DNA from: Nageia nagi
Taxonomy: Eukaryota; Pinophyta
Reading direction: 5' to 3'
Assembly (NCBI GenBank): GCA_050084985.1
Contig: JBITNC010000001.1
Span: 169,694,001-169,758,000 of the forward strand
DNA length: 64,000 nt
Part shown: positions 47,944-59,473 of the stretch, piece after piece
Layout: the number at the start of each line of letters is the position of its first letter
Numbering within the stretch: position 1 is the first letter of the stretch
Notes under the pieces: model-generated
Database searches by the model: none
What the model saw: only the letters and a program-made list of their open reading frames with translations
What the model was told of the DNA's origin: nothing
Position numbers and translations under genes: made by a program

Positions 47944-48471
47944 GGTTTGGACTTTAGGGAAATTGCCAACATTGAGAGGGTTATTTTGTTGATATTTATT
48001 ATTAATTTTTAATCACATGAGAACACCTTCAACTTTAACATTATAAAAAATAAGGTTTTATAAAAAATACAAACCTCCAATTAAAAGAGGTGTAGGAATG
48101 TAAGGTACCCAAAGTTAAAAACTTTAATAATGAAGCACAATTGAACAAGAAAGTAATATATATTTGATATTAAACTTCATGGATGACTAAGAAAATAGTC
48201 AATGCAAGGGTTGGAATTTAGGGGAACTGCCAACATTGAGAGGGTTGTTCTATTGATATTGATTATTAATTTTCAATCATACTAAAACACATACAATTAT
48301 AACATTATAAAATCTAAGTTTTTATAAAAAAAAATACAAACATCTAATTAAAAGAGATGCAAGAATATAAGGTAGCCAAAGTTAAAAACTTTTACAATGA
48401 AGCATAATTGAATAAGAAAGCAATGTATATTTGATATTAAAGTTCATGGATGACTAAGAAAATAGTCAAAT
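47944..48471. repeat. 264-bp tandem duplication
   Basis: Copies at about 47944-48207 and 48208-48471 both run from a GGTTTGGA/GGGTTGGA word through CCAACATTGAGAGGGTT to GGATGACTAAGAAAATAGTC. They differ by scattered substitutions and small indels. Confidence 0.8.
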
Positions 48472-48989
48472 GGGATTATAGAAAAATGCATATAAGAAAA
48501 CCAAGGGAACACCTAAAGCAACTCCAATGTGCAAGATTGAGAAGTAGATAAAGAAAAGCATAGCACAAGGTATTCAAAGTGTAAAATATAATAGGTTTTA
48601 TTAAAATAGTAAAAGCATACATATGGAGATTCAAGGGGCTCCTTCAACATTTGAGTTTGACAAGATGATCATGATATTGCAATTAAAGGGAGAAACCCTA
48701 GTGGGTTTAGAAGTAATGGATCAATGAGTAGTCCTTCTAGAGTCTTAGAGCTCATGTTACACTTTTAGTTTATAGGTTCTTTCTATTGAAACAAAGATGT
48801 GATAGGTTTGGAACCAATTGTACTATGGGATTTACTAGCAATTAAGCTTTGTCTGAGGTGGGTGGCTTCTCTAATATAGAGTAATGAATTTATAATCTTT
48901 ATAATTCATCCATGATTTCAATGTATGGGAAGATTGACCTCAAATATCATAGTATATGGGGTAAATAAATATGAAATGCTCTACAAAAT

Positions 48990-50175
48990 TGGGTTCCATA
49001 TTGTGTAGTCTATATATACATTAGTATCTAGGGATATTATGGTTTGTCTTAATATAGATATAGTGTGAAAAATCCCTTATCTAACCAAGATGGAATCTAA
49101 GACCATGTGATATATGTATTTTTATGTAATCAAGGATGATAATAGCACCATTATCCAATTTCATGTTAACCAAAAGATAATATAATATCTTTGGTGAAAA
49201 TTATTTTTTTGGTCAAATCCAGGTTTACCTCAACTAAGTCAAGTATATTTCCTTACTAATTATGTTGTTTATATCTTTAGTAGAAGAATTATAGGTCCTA
49301 TTTGAGATCTATGAGGGAGGAATTTGCTTGATATCTAGACCTATGAATTGTAGGAGAGAAGTGGCCTTTGAGTACCAACACCAACAAATATCTTTATTAT
49401 TGTAAGTCGCATTGAGAATTTGAGATCTAAGAGAGTGCATCTCTTTGATTCGGGAGTTTTTGATATCATATGTTGAATTCTATTTAGTAGCATAATAATA
49501 TGGAATACTATAATATCCAATAGGGGATATGCATCAAATTAAACTAGGATGATGAAATGAGGGACAATTCTTTGGCTCGAATGGATCTTGAAAACATATT
49601 AACAAAAACCCTCTCAATGCAAGCCTAACTCGAGTGAATCAAACTAGGTCCTCATACTTCACATCCAAAAATCAAACTTGGAGAGATAAGTGCATAGAAG
49701 AGTTTAATTTTTTCCATGATATCTTAAAATTAGAGTTGAAAATATTGTCTTTCTAGTGAGATAGTTGCAACATAGCTTTTATTCAATTTGTTCTAAGAAG
49801 TTGGGATCAAGCTGAAAGTAGGACTTGTGAAAAGAGCACCTAAATAAGTATAAGAGGTGACTATTTTTATAGGTTTCCCTTAGAAAGTAACATGATTTTT
49901 AGAATAATTTGTTCTTAACATGTTAAAGGACTTCACCTTTATCTTTTGAATATTAACTTCAAGATGATGAATATCACAAAATGTACTTAGAGTATCAACT
50001 TAACTTTGAAGCCTAGTTGTTGTATGAGATAGTAAAATAATGTTATCTATAAATAGTAGAATGAAGGAAATGGAATAATACAATAAAAAACCCACACTTG
50101 AGCCCAAGGTGTTTGAGAATAGTTACTCAATTTCATCAATACTAAACCAAAATAGAGTAGGTGATAGATGGCAAC
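48990..50175 (-). mobile_element. Second dead LINE fragment (RT C-terminal half)
   Basis: The minus strand reads SPTLF (about 50160), then a damaged palm segment ending in DNIILLSHTTTRLQS near 50040. Next come LSTFCDIHHLEVNIQKIKVK, IVTSYTYLGALFT and, further on, a LERQ...IKLFYALISPSLIFGCEVWGP-like block (near 49640-49740, Trp now a stop). This is the C-terminal half of a non-LTR reverse transcriptase, different from the LINE at 6-8 kb. Beyond 49600 the match fades into stops. The 5' half is missing. Confidence 0.7.
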
Positions 50176-51846
50176 AGGTAAGTGCAAGAAGTTGAGTCCA
50201 CATAAAGTGGAATTTTTGGTACATAGAATTTTTTTGGAGGAAACATGATCTCATTACTTAAAAAGGGGATCCTGTATTGATTCCTGATCTCAAACCTAAA
50301 TGAGATCCCATTTTTCAAATAATGAAAACATGATCCCATTTTTAAAATGGGATCTCATTTTTAAATAAGGAGATCCTATTTTTAAATAAAAGGATCTCAT
50401 TCTACAATACAAGATGCCATTTCATAAATTTAAAATCCAATCCCATCCCTTTGATTTGTATTTTATCTTGGGAAAGATATGGTGAGTCAACCCTTAGCCT
50501 TGGATGTGCAAATGCATGATCATAGTAATGTTAACGAAAACTACTAACTTTCGACATATGTTTGATGACCTTTTTTGTAGAATTTTTTCATGAAATTGAA
50601 ACCCATTATAGACGAGAGAGGGAAGATTTCAAATATGTAATTTTTTTAACAATTGGATTATATTTTTTATTTTTTAATTAATTTTCAATGAAACTGGTCC
50701 ATAAACTTGAAAAATTAGGTTCTCTTTTTTTATTAACTTTTTTTTAGGAATTATGAAAAAACATTATGACATCAACCTATATACAATTCTTTAGTAAATG
50801 AAAAGAAATTGAAAATAAGATAAGTTTAGGTCAAATTATTCATGTCATATACAAGCACTTTTCAAAACAAGAATCAGGGCCAATAAAAATTTATAATAAA
50901 AACATATTCATTAAAAAATTATGAAAAACTATCCTCATCAATCTTCAATGTTTTAGGTAACTTTTCTCAAAAGGAATTTAAAAAATACTTTAATTTAGGT
51001 CAAATTATAATGTGTTTACATGTGCATGGTCCTAAAATAATATATTAAAAAAAATAGTTTTAATTCATTCCTATCAAAAATCAATTTCTATCATCTAGGT
51101 ATTGGAATAAATTATATATTTGAAAACTAGATTTGAAGAAATACATTTTTACCTTAGTGATCATTTTCAATATTCTATGTCTAAGTTCTTCAAATTTTGA
51201 GATCAATTGTGACTAAACTTGAAAAATTGAGGAAAAAAACTTCCACTTTTTGGCCATAAAGTGGACCCAACTTCTTTCACTAACCCCAACCCTATTTAAC
51301 ACCAATAGAAGTCGTGTTCACCAAAATGTGTGAAAAAATCAATTATAGGGAAACTAGGGCTAATTAGAATATTTTATGCTATACTAGGCAATTAATAAAG
51401 TAATAAATGAAAAATATAATTGATTTAAAACTCAAATTAATTCAATAATAGAGATATCTAGTTGGCATGAGGACATCTAAATCTTACCATTGTAACTAAA
51501 CAAACATCATTGCAACAAATTAAATACTAATGTAATGATTTAAATATCATTGCATTAATTTGCATGTCAAATAGTAACTATAGTTATATGTATTATGTTT
51601 AGAACTCCACCATGAAAATGATCATTTTTCATATTTCAACTTATAGAAAAACATTAAGACAAATAAAGTATTTGGAGGATTTTCTATGTCTCTAAATTAG
51701 ATAATTATAGTTGTTACCCATGTATGGAAAGTTTTCAAATTCTAAAATTGAGTAAGCAATTATGTAAATGCAATTATAAAAAATTAATGAAAAAATGACA
51801 AATAACTAATGGGAATATGATGGTCATAAATTATTCTATAGTATTA
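50176..51846. other. AT-rich spacer with short GATCCCATTTTTAAAT-type repeat
   Basis: At 50240-50415 a GATCYCATTTTTAAAT word recurs about seven times at irregular 20-30 base spacing. The rest shows no ORF or element ends. Confidence 0.5.
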
Positions 51847-53770
51847 TGTGTATTCCTTCAGAATTACACTCTAAAATTAGGGGAATTCTATTATTTTTCA
51901 TTCTTTAGTGCCCAAGAGTTATGTATATAAGAGTGCCTGGGAGGGATATTATTCTCTTAGAGTCTTCATGAGTTGTAAATTTTTTATATTCTTTCATTCT
52001 TAATCCCTCCTCTTCTCATTTCTTTTTCTTAGAGTGTTATAATTCATATTATTTTCTTAGTGCCTAGGAATTATGTGAATAAGGATACCCAAGAGTTACG
52101 TCAAATTGAAGTTATGTCATTCTTTATTCTTTTATTCTTTAGTACCCGAGAGTTAAGAGAACCCGAGAGTTATGTCATCCCCTTCAAGATACCAAGAAGA
52201 ATTGTAAAAAAAAACCCAAGAATCATGTATATAAAATTGTCCAAGAATTGTTGGCACAAGTGTCCAAGACTTGCATAAATTCAGAGCTAGGTTTTTGAAG
52301 AACATCAATAGAGCCCATTGATTCTAGAAGAAGACATCACATTTTGTGGTAGAAATCAATGGGTCTTAGTAGAATCAAAACATTAATAGAGCCCACTAAT
52401 TCTAAGATATGATATCACATTTTTTGGTAAAATCAATGGGTCTCAATAGAATCAAAACATAAATAGAACCCATCGATTCTAAGAGATGACATCACATTAT
52501 TTGGTAAAAATCAATAGGTCTTAGTAGAATCAGAACATCAATAGAGTCCAATAATTTTGAGAGATGACATCACATTTTTTAATAAAAATTAGTGGGTCTT
52601 GATAGAATCAAAACATAAATAGAGCCCATTGATTTTGAGATATAACATCACATTTTTTGGTAAAAATCAGTAGGTCCTAGTAGAACCTGATCATCGATAG
52701 AGCCTGCAAGAAGAACATAGAGCTTGCCAAGCAATTATAAGAGTAATGCATGAGAAAGAACATCTAAGTCCACTTTATATTAAGTGTTTGAACCTTAGGG
52801 ACCTATTAATGTGTCAACATCGACTCAATTCCACATAACAATGGCATCTTCTTGAACCAAGTGAACATAATGTCTATCAACCATCATTACTCTAATTACT
52901 AACATCTATAGTAGAGATCATAAAGATTTCATAGAAGTAGGTAGCAACTAATAGAGCATAATACCAAATCATACCAATCAATGTGCAATCAAATAATTAC
53001 TTATTCAACTATAGTGCTATCTTCAATCAGTTATAGGGTTGAAGAAGGAGCAGTCAACATGTCAGAAGGATTGTGGCTTTATGGACATGGATGATAAAAA
53101 ATTGCAAATTCCCAGATAGTTAAGTTGATTAGTACTTATTCACTATATAGTCTAGCATAGTTATAAGATTTATGTAAATAATGTTATTTTAGTTATTTCA
53201 TTTAATGCTAGTAGTTATGTATATTAACCTAAGGAGTGGGGGAAGTTGTATAAATAGCTAGCTTTTAGAAATAAAAAAGGTTGGACATTTTAGCAAATTT
53301 GCCCAAATTTGTAAGAGCTATTCGCATATGATAATACAAATACACAATACTTTACCCTCTTGCAACAAAGTGTCTATTATTTCTTTTGTGAATGTTATGT
53401 GTGAAATGTTTTCTTCAAATTATGGCTATGTATTGTGATTGCGAGACCCTAGGTGATACATAGTTTGCTACTCTTAATCTTGGCTATGGATTGCTACCTG
53501 TGCTGCAATGCCTGAGTTGTAAATTTCTTATTTTTGTTATTTATTTACTTATCTCTTTCCTATAACTCTTCATCTATTCCTTTCCTATTACTTTTAAACT
53601 TAAATATAGATAGGAATCAGCTTATAAATCGAAGATTGAGCAGAAAACCAACATGAGCGTATCCCCACCACTTTCTATTCTTTCAAGGAACCTACTATTG
53701 TGGGTAATGGAGAACACAACCAAACCAAACCCTTGAGGTTATGCTATATTGATCAATAGTAGCTAGTTCT
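51847..53770 (+). repeat. Element F 5' LTR
   Basis: Starts TGTGTATTCC. The right edge is placed just before the primer site, since only the first ~820 bases of the other LTR are in the window. It contains the 78-bp minisatellite. Confidence 0.75.
52301..52695. repeat. 78-bp minisatellite in the F 5' LTR
   Basis: Five units start near 52301, 52378, 52455, 52533 and 52611. Each reads AACATMAATAGAGCCCAT, a GATTCTAAGA word, GACATCACATTTTTTGGTA, then AATCAATGGGTC and TAGTAGAATCA. Confidence 0.85.
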
Positions 53771-53771
53771 A

Positions 53772-53790
53772 TTTTTGGCATGCTTGGTGG
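53772..53790 (+). promoter_or_regulatory. Element F primer-binding site
   Basis: TTTTTGGCATGCTTGGTGG lies where the LTR ends. Similar TTGGC-GC-GGTGG sites occur in plant Tat-lineage gypsy elements. Confidence 0.55.
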
Positions 53791-54169
53791 AACATGAGCT
53801 AAATTACATATTTAGCAAGCATTGTTAGGCCTAATATCCTCATCTAGTGGGATATCAATTGAATCCTTCAAGATTATAAGGTTCTTATAACCTTATTGGT
53901 GACTTTACTGGTAACCAATCAATGTTTTGAACCCTAGCACCTCTAGAATGCAAATTAACTAGAAGTAGTGCCAAAAATTCCCTTAGACAACCTAAATTTC
54001 AAGAGCTATTAGTTTCTCATAGGAGGACTAGGTGAAATATTTCTTGGGTTGTGTCTCCCTTGGTCCCTTTAAGGACAACCCCTTTATCAGTCATATTTGA
54101 CTAATTCTTAGAAAATCCTTCATCTCCTATACATTCTTCAAATATGGTTCAATAAGCAAATTTTCTTGC

Positions 54170-54960
54170 TTAGAATAATATTCATCCTTTAGTTGTAGTT
54201 GCTAATTCAACTCCGATACCTCAAGTAGCTTTTAAAGTTTTGCTTAAGTATGATGGATCTAAAAAGGTGCCATACGAGCACTATCAAGATGTATCTTTAT
54301 TAGCTTTGATATTACTGATGAAATTATGATGATAAGGATACTATCACACTCTTTTGAAGGTAAAGCAGTTGAGTGGTTTGAAACTCTTACTCCCCAATCT
54401 ATAAATTCATGGGGAGAGTTGTATCAAGATTTAATTAAAAGATTTTCTATATATGGTGATGATATCATGTTCCTTAGTCTCATAGCATGTATCAAAAGAC
54501 ATCCTCATGAATCTATTGATGATTTTAATATCATATTTGAAAGAACATAGAAGTCTATACTAGCAAGGATTAGACTAATGAATACACAAGCTTTGATGTA
54601 TTACAAAAAATCTTTTCTTCTTGACCTCAATATGCTTATTTTTATGTCAAAAGATACATTCTTAGATGTTTACTAGATAGCAAATATTGCAAAACATACC
54701 CTGGTGTCCTTTGGTAAAATGCAACCTAGAATAATCATGCTTGTATTTCCAAATTTACATGCAAGTAGGCTCCACAAATAGGTCACCTTGGAGTTTTGAC
54801 CTTACCACCTCCTCCCAGAGCTATTGTCCAAAATAAAATACCAACATTACCCCCTCTTGCATCCACAAGTATTGGTACTCAACCTAAATCTCAAGAAGAG
54901 GAGAGAATAAGGTAGTTGGAGGTAACTATTAGAAATCTAACCAATAAGCTTACTCTATAA
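54170..54960 (+). pseudogene. Element F gag
   Basis: An open part at 54326-54550 reads SHSFEGKAVEWFETLTPQSI, then NSWGELYQDLIKRFSIYGDD and RHPHESIDDFNIIFERT, the retrotransposon gag core. Upstream, AFKVLLKYDGSKKVPYEHYQ begins the domain at 54215. Stops break it on both sides. No zinc knuckle was seen. Confidence 0.8.
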
Positions 54961-55359
54961 GAAAGGTAGAATCATGGTTTTAATTATACAAGATATGATA
55001 ATTAGTATCAACCAAGATTCTAACCCAAGGTCAACTAACTAGAATAGTCAAATCCTCTTAAAATAATTGAGAATGTTATTATGACTAGTTTTGTAGATAA
55101 TGCTATTTTGGGCATTGCAACATGGTGTCCACCATGTTTACATTTTCATTTTCTAAATTCATGTGCAGTGTATCAACATCATAATTTGGGGTTACATTCT
55201 AATTAGATGGTATTTGAAAGTGACACACTAAGGGAATCACTACTGACAACTAAATTTCTTTCAATAAATGATCTAAATTATCAAGTCACAGATGTAGGCA
55301 TTGAAAATTATTATCTGTATGAGAAAGTTCAGCCAATCTCAATCACTACTGATAAAGGA

Positions 55360-55750
55360 CATGAGTTATGGACAATGTATTTTGATGGTTCTTGATGTAG
55401 ACATGGATGTGTGAGCTAAATTGGTCTTGAAATCTCCTAAGGGAATTACCAAAAGATTCTCCTTCCAATTCACATGGACTTGTACAAATAATGCTGCTAA
55501 ATATGAAGCCCTTTATTTAGGGTTATCTAAAGCAATTAGTATAGGTATCAAATGCCTAATTATCCTTGGTGATTCTGAATTGGTCATCAAACAAGTTATA
55601 AATTAGATAAGTACAAAACATCATTGTTTGAAGAACTACAAGAATAGAGTGTGGGATTTATTGAAGTCTTTTCTAACTATCAATTTTATATCTATTCCTA
55701 GAAGGCACAACTAGATAACTGATGCACTTGCTACAAGAGGGGTATGTTAT
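55360..55750 (+). pseudogene. Element F RNase H-like domain upstream of RT
   Basis: The plus strand reads LWTMYFDGS (first catalytic Asp), then KSPKGITKRFSFQF, CTNNAAKYEALYLGL (Glu position), IILGDSELVIKQVI (second Asp) and IPRRHN...TDALA. This is the archaeal/plant-type RNase H fold (RVT_3) that Tat elements carry in addition to their own. A stop sits right after FDGS and more follow. In the Tat layout as usually described, this domain lies between RNase H and integrase; here it comes before RT. Confidence 0.75.
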
Positions 55751-56159
55751 AACCCTACTCATTATAAAAGAGGAGCTCTTGGAGTCAAAACTAGCAAGTA
55801 TTTTACTATGATGAGCATATTGTAAACTTCATCATAGACGAAGCAGTGGCTCACACTTTTGGTACTCAAGAAATGCCTAATTATTTCTAAGAATTAGATT
55901 TCATTCAACTCAGAAACAATATGATACCAAAAAGATTATTCTCTTTTGAAAGACTATTTGATTTACAAGATGTCCTAAAAGCTAAGTCTTCAATCATCTT
56001 GAAGAACAATTACATTGAGCTAGAGGTAGAACTTGGGAAGTTTATAAAAGTTGGTTCAAAATGTTTTAATGTAGAAAAAGCTACTATGTGTTAGATTTAT
56101 CATGAGTTTTTCCAAGTAATTACTTGGAATTATGAATATCTTAAGACATATGATAAAGA

Positions 56160-56940
56160 TATCATCCACCACATGATTGAGCTTGAACCAGAGGTCAAAT
56201 GATATAGGCAAAAGTAGAGACCAATTAACCCAAAGATAGAAGTTATGAAATAGAAGTTAATCAAGCTCCTTGATTCAAAAATCATTTATCCTATCAAGCA
56301 TTCTTCTTGGGTTGCAAATCTAGTTCCTATTGGAAAGAAAAGTGGAGAAATCAAACTCTGTGTTGATTTCAAAAATTTGAATAAAGTGTCCCTCAAAGAT
56401 AATTATCCTCTCCCTTCTATGGAGTAGATCCTGCATACAGTAGCTAGAGCTTGCTATTTTTTAATGATTGATGGTTACTCAGGATTTAACCAAACTTGGG
56501 TGAAGGATGAAGATCAGTTCAAAATAGCATTTACAACTAAATAGGGAATATTTTCTTTTCAAAGAATTCCATTTGGTCTTTCTAGTGCAAGAGCTACTTT
56601 TCAAAGAGCCATGGATCATGCATTTGGTTAGCTAATAAATAAGATTATACTGATCTATTGAGATGATAGCACTATCTTATTCAAAAGGAGAAGTGATCAC
56701 CTGGAACATCTAAGATTAGTATTTAAAATATGCATGAAATTTGGCATTTCAATCAATCAAAAAAATTTAATTTTTATGGTCAACCAAGGAAAGTTACTTG
56801 GCCACATTATCTCAAAAGAAAGACTAGCAATTGATCTAGATAGAGTAAAAGGTATAGAAGCATTACTACTCCCCTCTAAGAAGAAGGCATTATAGTCATT
56901 CCTTGTTCAGATAAATTTTATTGGAAATTTTATTAATAAT
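56160..56940 (+). pseudogene. Element F reverse transcriptase
   Basis: Readable blocks: HHMIELEPEVK, SSWVANLVPIGKKSGEIKLC with VDFKNLNKVSLKDNYPLP, DGYSGFNQTWVKDEDQFKIA, RIPFGLSSARATFQRAMDHA, and a catalytic block reading Y-stop-DD near 56655-56668. LLGHIISKERLAIDLDRVKG closes the connection. The TGA in the YxDD box kills activity. This is Ty3/gypsy RT of the Tat/Athila kind. Confidence 0.85.
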
Positions 56941-56979
56941 TTTTCAAAGATTGTATCTCTAATCACTTCAATGCTAAAG

Positions 56980-57470
56980 AAGGATGCTATATTTTCTTGA
57001 TCATGTGAAGCAAAAATAGCCTTCAAAGAGATTAAAAAGGCTATAATAGAAGCCCCTATGTTTAAAAATATTGATATGTCAAAAGATTTCATCATGTATG
57101 CACATGGAGAATATAGAATTATTGTTGCAATTCTTGCATAAAAGGATGATAATAATGAAGAACACCCAATTGCCTTTCATAGTCAAACACTACATCAACA
57201 CTAGCAAAGGTACTCATTTATTGAAAAGCAAGTATTTTCCATTATCAAGGGCATTACAAAATTCAAACATTATGTCTCCCACAATGGAATCCTTGTATAA
57301 AATATTCATCTAGATGTAAGAAATTATATTATACAAGGAGATCTAGGTGAAATAAAGGCTAGTTAGATCACTAAAATAATGGAATATAACATAGAAATCA
57401 AGCCAACCAAGCTGATCAAAGGTAGGGCTCTATGTGAAAATATGGTTGAAGCTTCACATATGATCACTCT
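56980..57470 (+). pseudogene. Element F RNase H (pol-linked)
   Basis: AFKEIKKAIIEAPMFKNIDM, then DFIMYAHGEYRIIVAILA (the first catalytic Asp replaced or shifted), HPIAFHSQTL, RYSFIEKQVFSIIKGITKF, and a C-terminal TKIMEYNIEIKPTKLIKGRA. This follows the gypsy RNase H pattern and is distinct from the domain at 55360. Confidence 0.75.
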
Positions 57471-57559
57471 TGTGGAGGATGAGTATAACTTAATCATGAA
57501 AGTGATTGGATTAAGCAAATCATGGTTTATTTTCAAATTGGTAGGTGCCTTGAAGCTTT

Positions 57560-58760
57560 AGACAGATTCCAAAGAAAGAGATTCAAGTTGCATGCCCTTA
57601 AACTTATCATGATAGATGACTATTTATACAGAAAATATTTTGATCAAACCCATCTTAGATGTGTGACTCAAGATGAATCCTATAGAATATTGCATGAATT
57701 TTATTATGGATTCTCTGATGGGCATTATAGTGGACCAACTACAGTAGCAAAGGTATTACAAGTTGGATATTATTGGCCCACTATGTTTCAAGATTCATTC
57801 AATATTGCCTAGGAATGTGATAAGTGCAACACATTTGTGGGAAAGAGAAGACAAGCTTCAATGCCTCTCAAACCTATGGTAGTTGAAGAGCCTTTTCAAT
57901 AATGGAGTATTGACTTCATTAGTGTCATAAATCCAAATTCCTTGGTAGGCCACAAGTTTATTTTAACTACAATAGATTACTTCACTAGATGGTCAGATAC
58001 TATACCATGCCAAAATGCAGATCAAAAAGCAATGATAGAAATGATTAAAAGGATAATAATCTACTTTGGAATCCCATAGACTATATTATCAAATAATGGC
58101 CCAACATTTATTGAAGGTAATTTGTCAAGATTTATAGCTCAGTATGAAGTGTATTGGTTATTCTCTTCAAACTATTACCCATAAGGTAATGGGTTAGCCA
58201 ATTCAACTAACAAAACTCTAATTCAGATCATCAAGAGAACAATTGAAGGGAATCCCAAATAGTGGCATACATAATTGGAATTTGCATTATGAGTTGATAG
58301 AATCAATATAAAATTAGCAATAAAGACATCCCATATGCATTGGTATATGGTAAAAGACCTATGTTGCCAGTACATATGGAGTTACCAGCTTTGAAAATCC
58401 TATAAGAATTGGAAGACCATGACTTTGAGCCATAATCTAGATATAGTTAGCTCTTGAAATTAGAGGAAGATTAGAACAAAGCATATGAGTCATTCTAGCA
58501 TTGCCAGCACATCGTTAAGAGGTGGTTTGATAAGAAAAAGTCTTCTTGGGTGAAGTTTGAACCAGGTGATATTATCCTCAAATGGGTGAGGAAAGAGCAA
58601 AGCTTGAAAGACACCAAAAATTTGACTCTCTTTGGAGCAGGCCTTACATCATCACCTAGGCTATGAAAAATAATGTATTCAAATTACAAGATATTACTGG
58701 GTCTCAAGAATTACCTATTCCCATCAATAGGATCTATTTAAAACATTATTGGGTGATGAG
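57560..58760 (+). pseudogene. Element F integrase
   Basis: The zinc part reads ILHEFYYGFSDGHYSGPTTV, then YYWPTMFQDS and ECDKCNTF (HHCC pattern with one His altered). The core gives WSIDFISVINP (first Asp), LTTIDYFTRW, TILSNNGPTFIEGN (second Asp now Asn) and a degraded NSTNKTLIQIIKRT. The C-terminal domain near 58530-58740 is full of stops. Confidence 0.85.
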
Positions 58761-58804
58761 GTAAGCTTGTACTACCTACAAAGCATTGTATATTGTAAAT
58801 ATTT

Positions 58805-58805
<1 letters not shown>

Positions 58806-58846
<41 letters not shown>
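58806..58846. repeat. (AT)n microsatellite
   Basis: About 20 TA repeats lie just after the integrase remnant. Confidence 0.9.
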
Positions 58847-58849
<3 letters not shown>

Positions 58850-59473
58850 GCATAATTTTCAAAAGTAGCCGTTAATGCTCAACTTTAATTTAGCTTTATT
58901 AAGAGTTAATGTTAATGTACTACTTAGTTATCAACTTTAATTCAACTTTGTCAAGAGTTAATGCTAGCATATTGCTTAGCTGTCACTGAATAAAGCAACA
59001 TTTAAGGAAAGATTTCTTTAGATTTCATAAACCATTGCATAAGTACAACAAGTTAAGTCTAGTGTGCTTTGAATTTACTAATCTAGCCTATGCCAACTTA
59101 GTTCGTACAATGCATGGGTCTCAAGATCTTCAAGAAGTAATTACCATTAATGAAAATATTTCCAACCTTAGACAAATAAAGTTCTCCCATACTTTATAGT
59201 TCAACACTTAGCCAATTTCAAGCACATAAGTTTCTAGAGCATTCAAAGCTTAGATATTTTAGAGCCGAATTGTGTTGAAAGAGAGAAAAGTTATAGGACC
59301 TCACATTGCCCTAATTGCTATTTCAAAGTGACAACTAGAGGTTCAAGAAAGGGTGTTAATATCATGGTGACCTCTTAGCATCCTCTATAGCCAAAGTAGA
59401 ATAACTCAATGATAACCTACTTTCCTTAGATGAAGAGTATCTTAAGAATGCACCAAGAATAAATTGAACTAAG

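Noticed and set aside
52301-52695. Regular repeats that could suggest a CRISPR array
   Set aside because: Units are contiguous 78-bp tandem copies without unique spacers, inside an LTR of a plant element.
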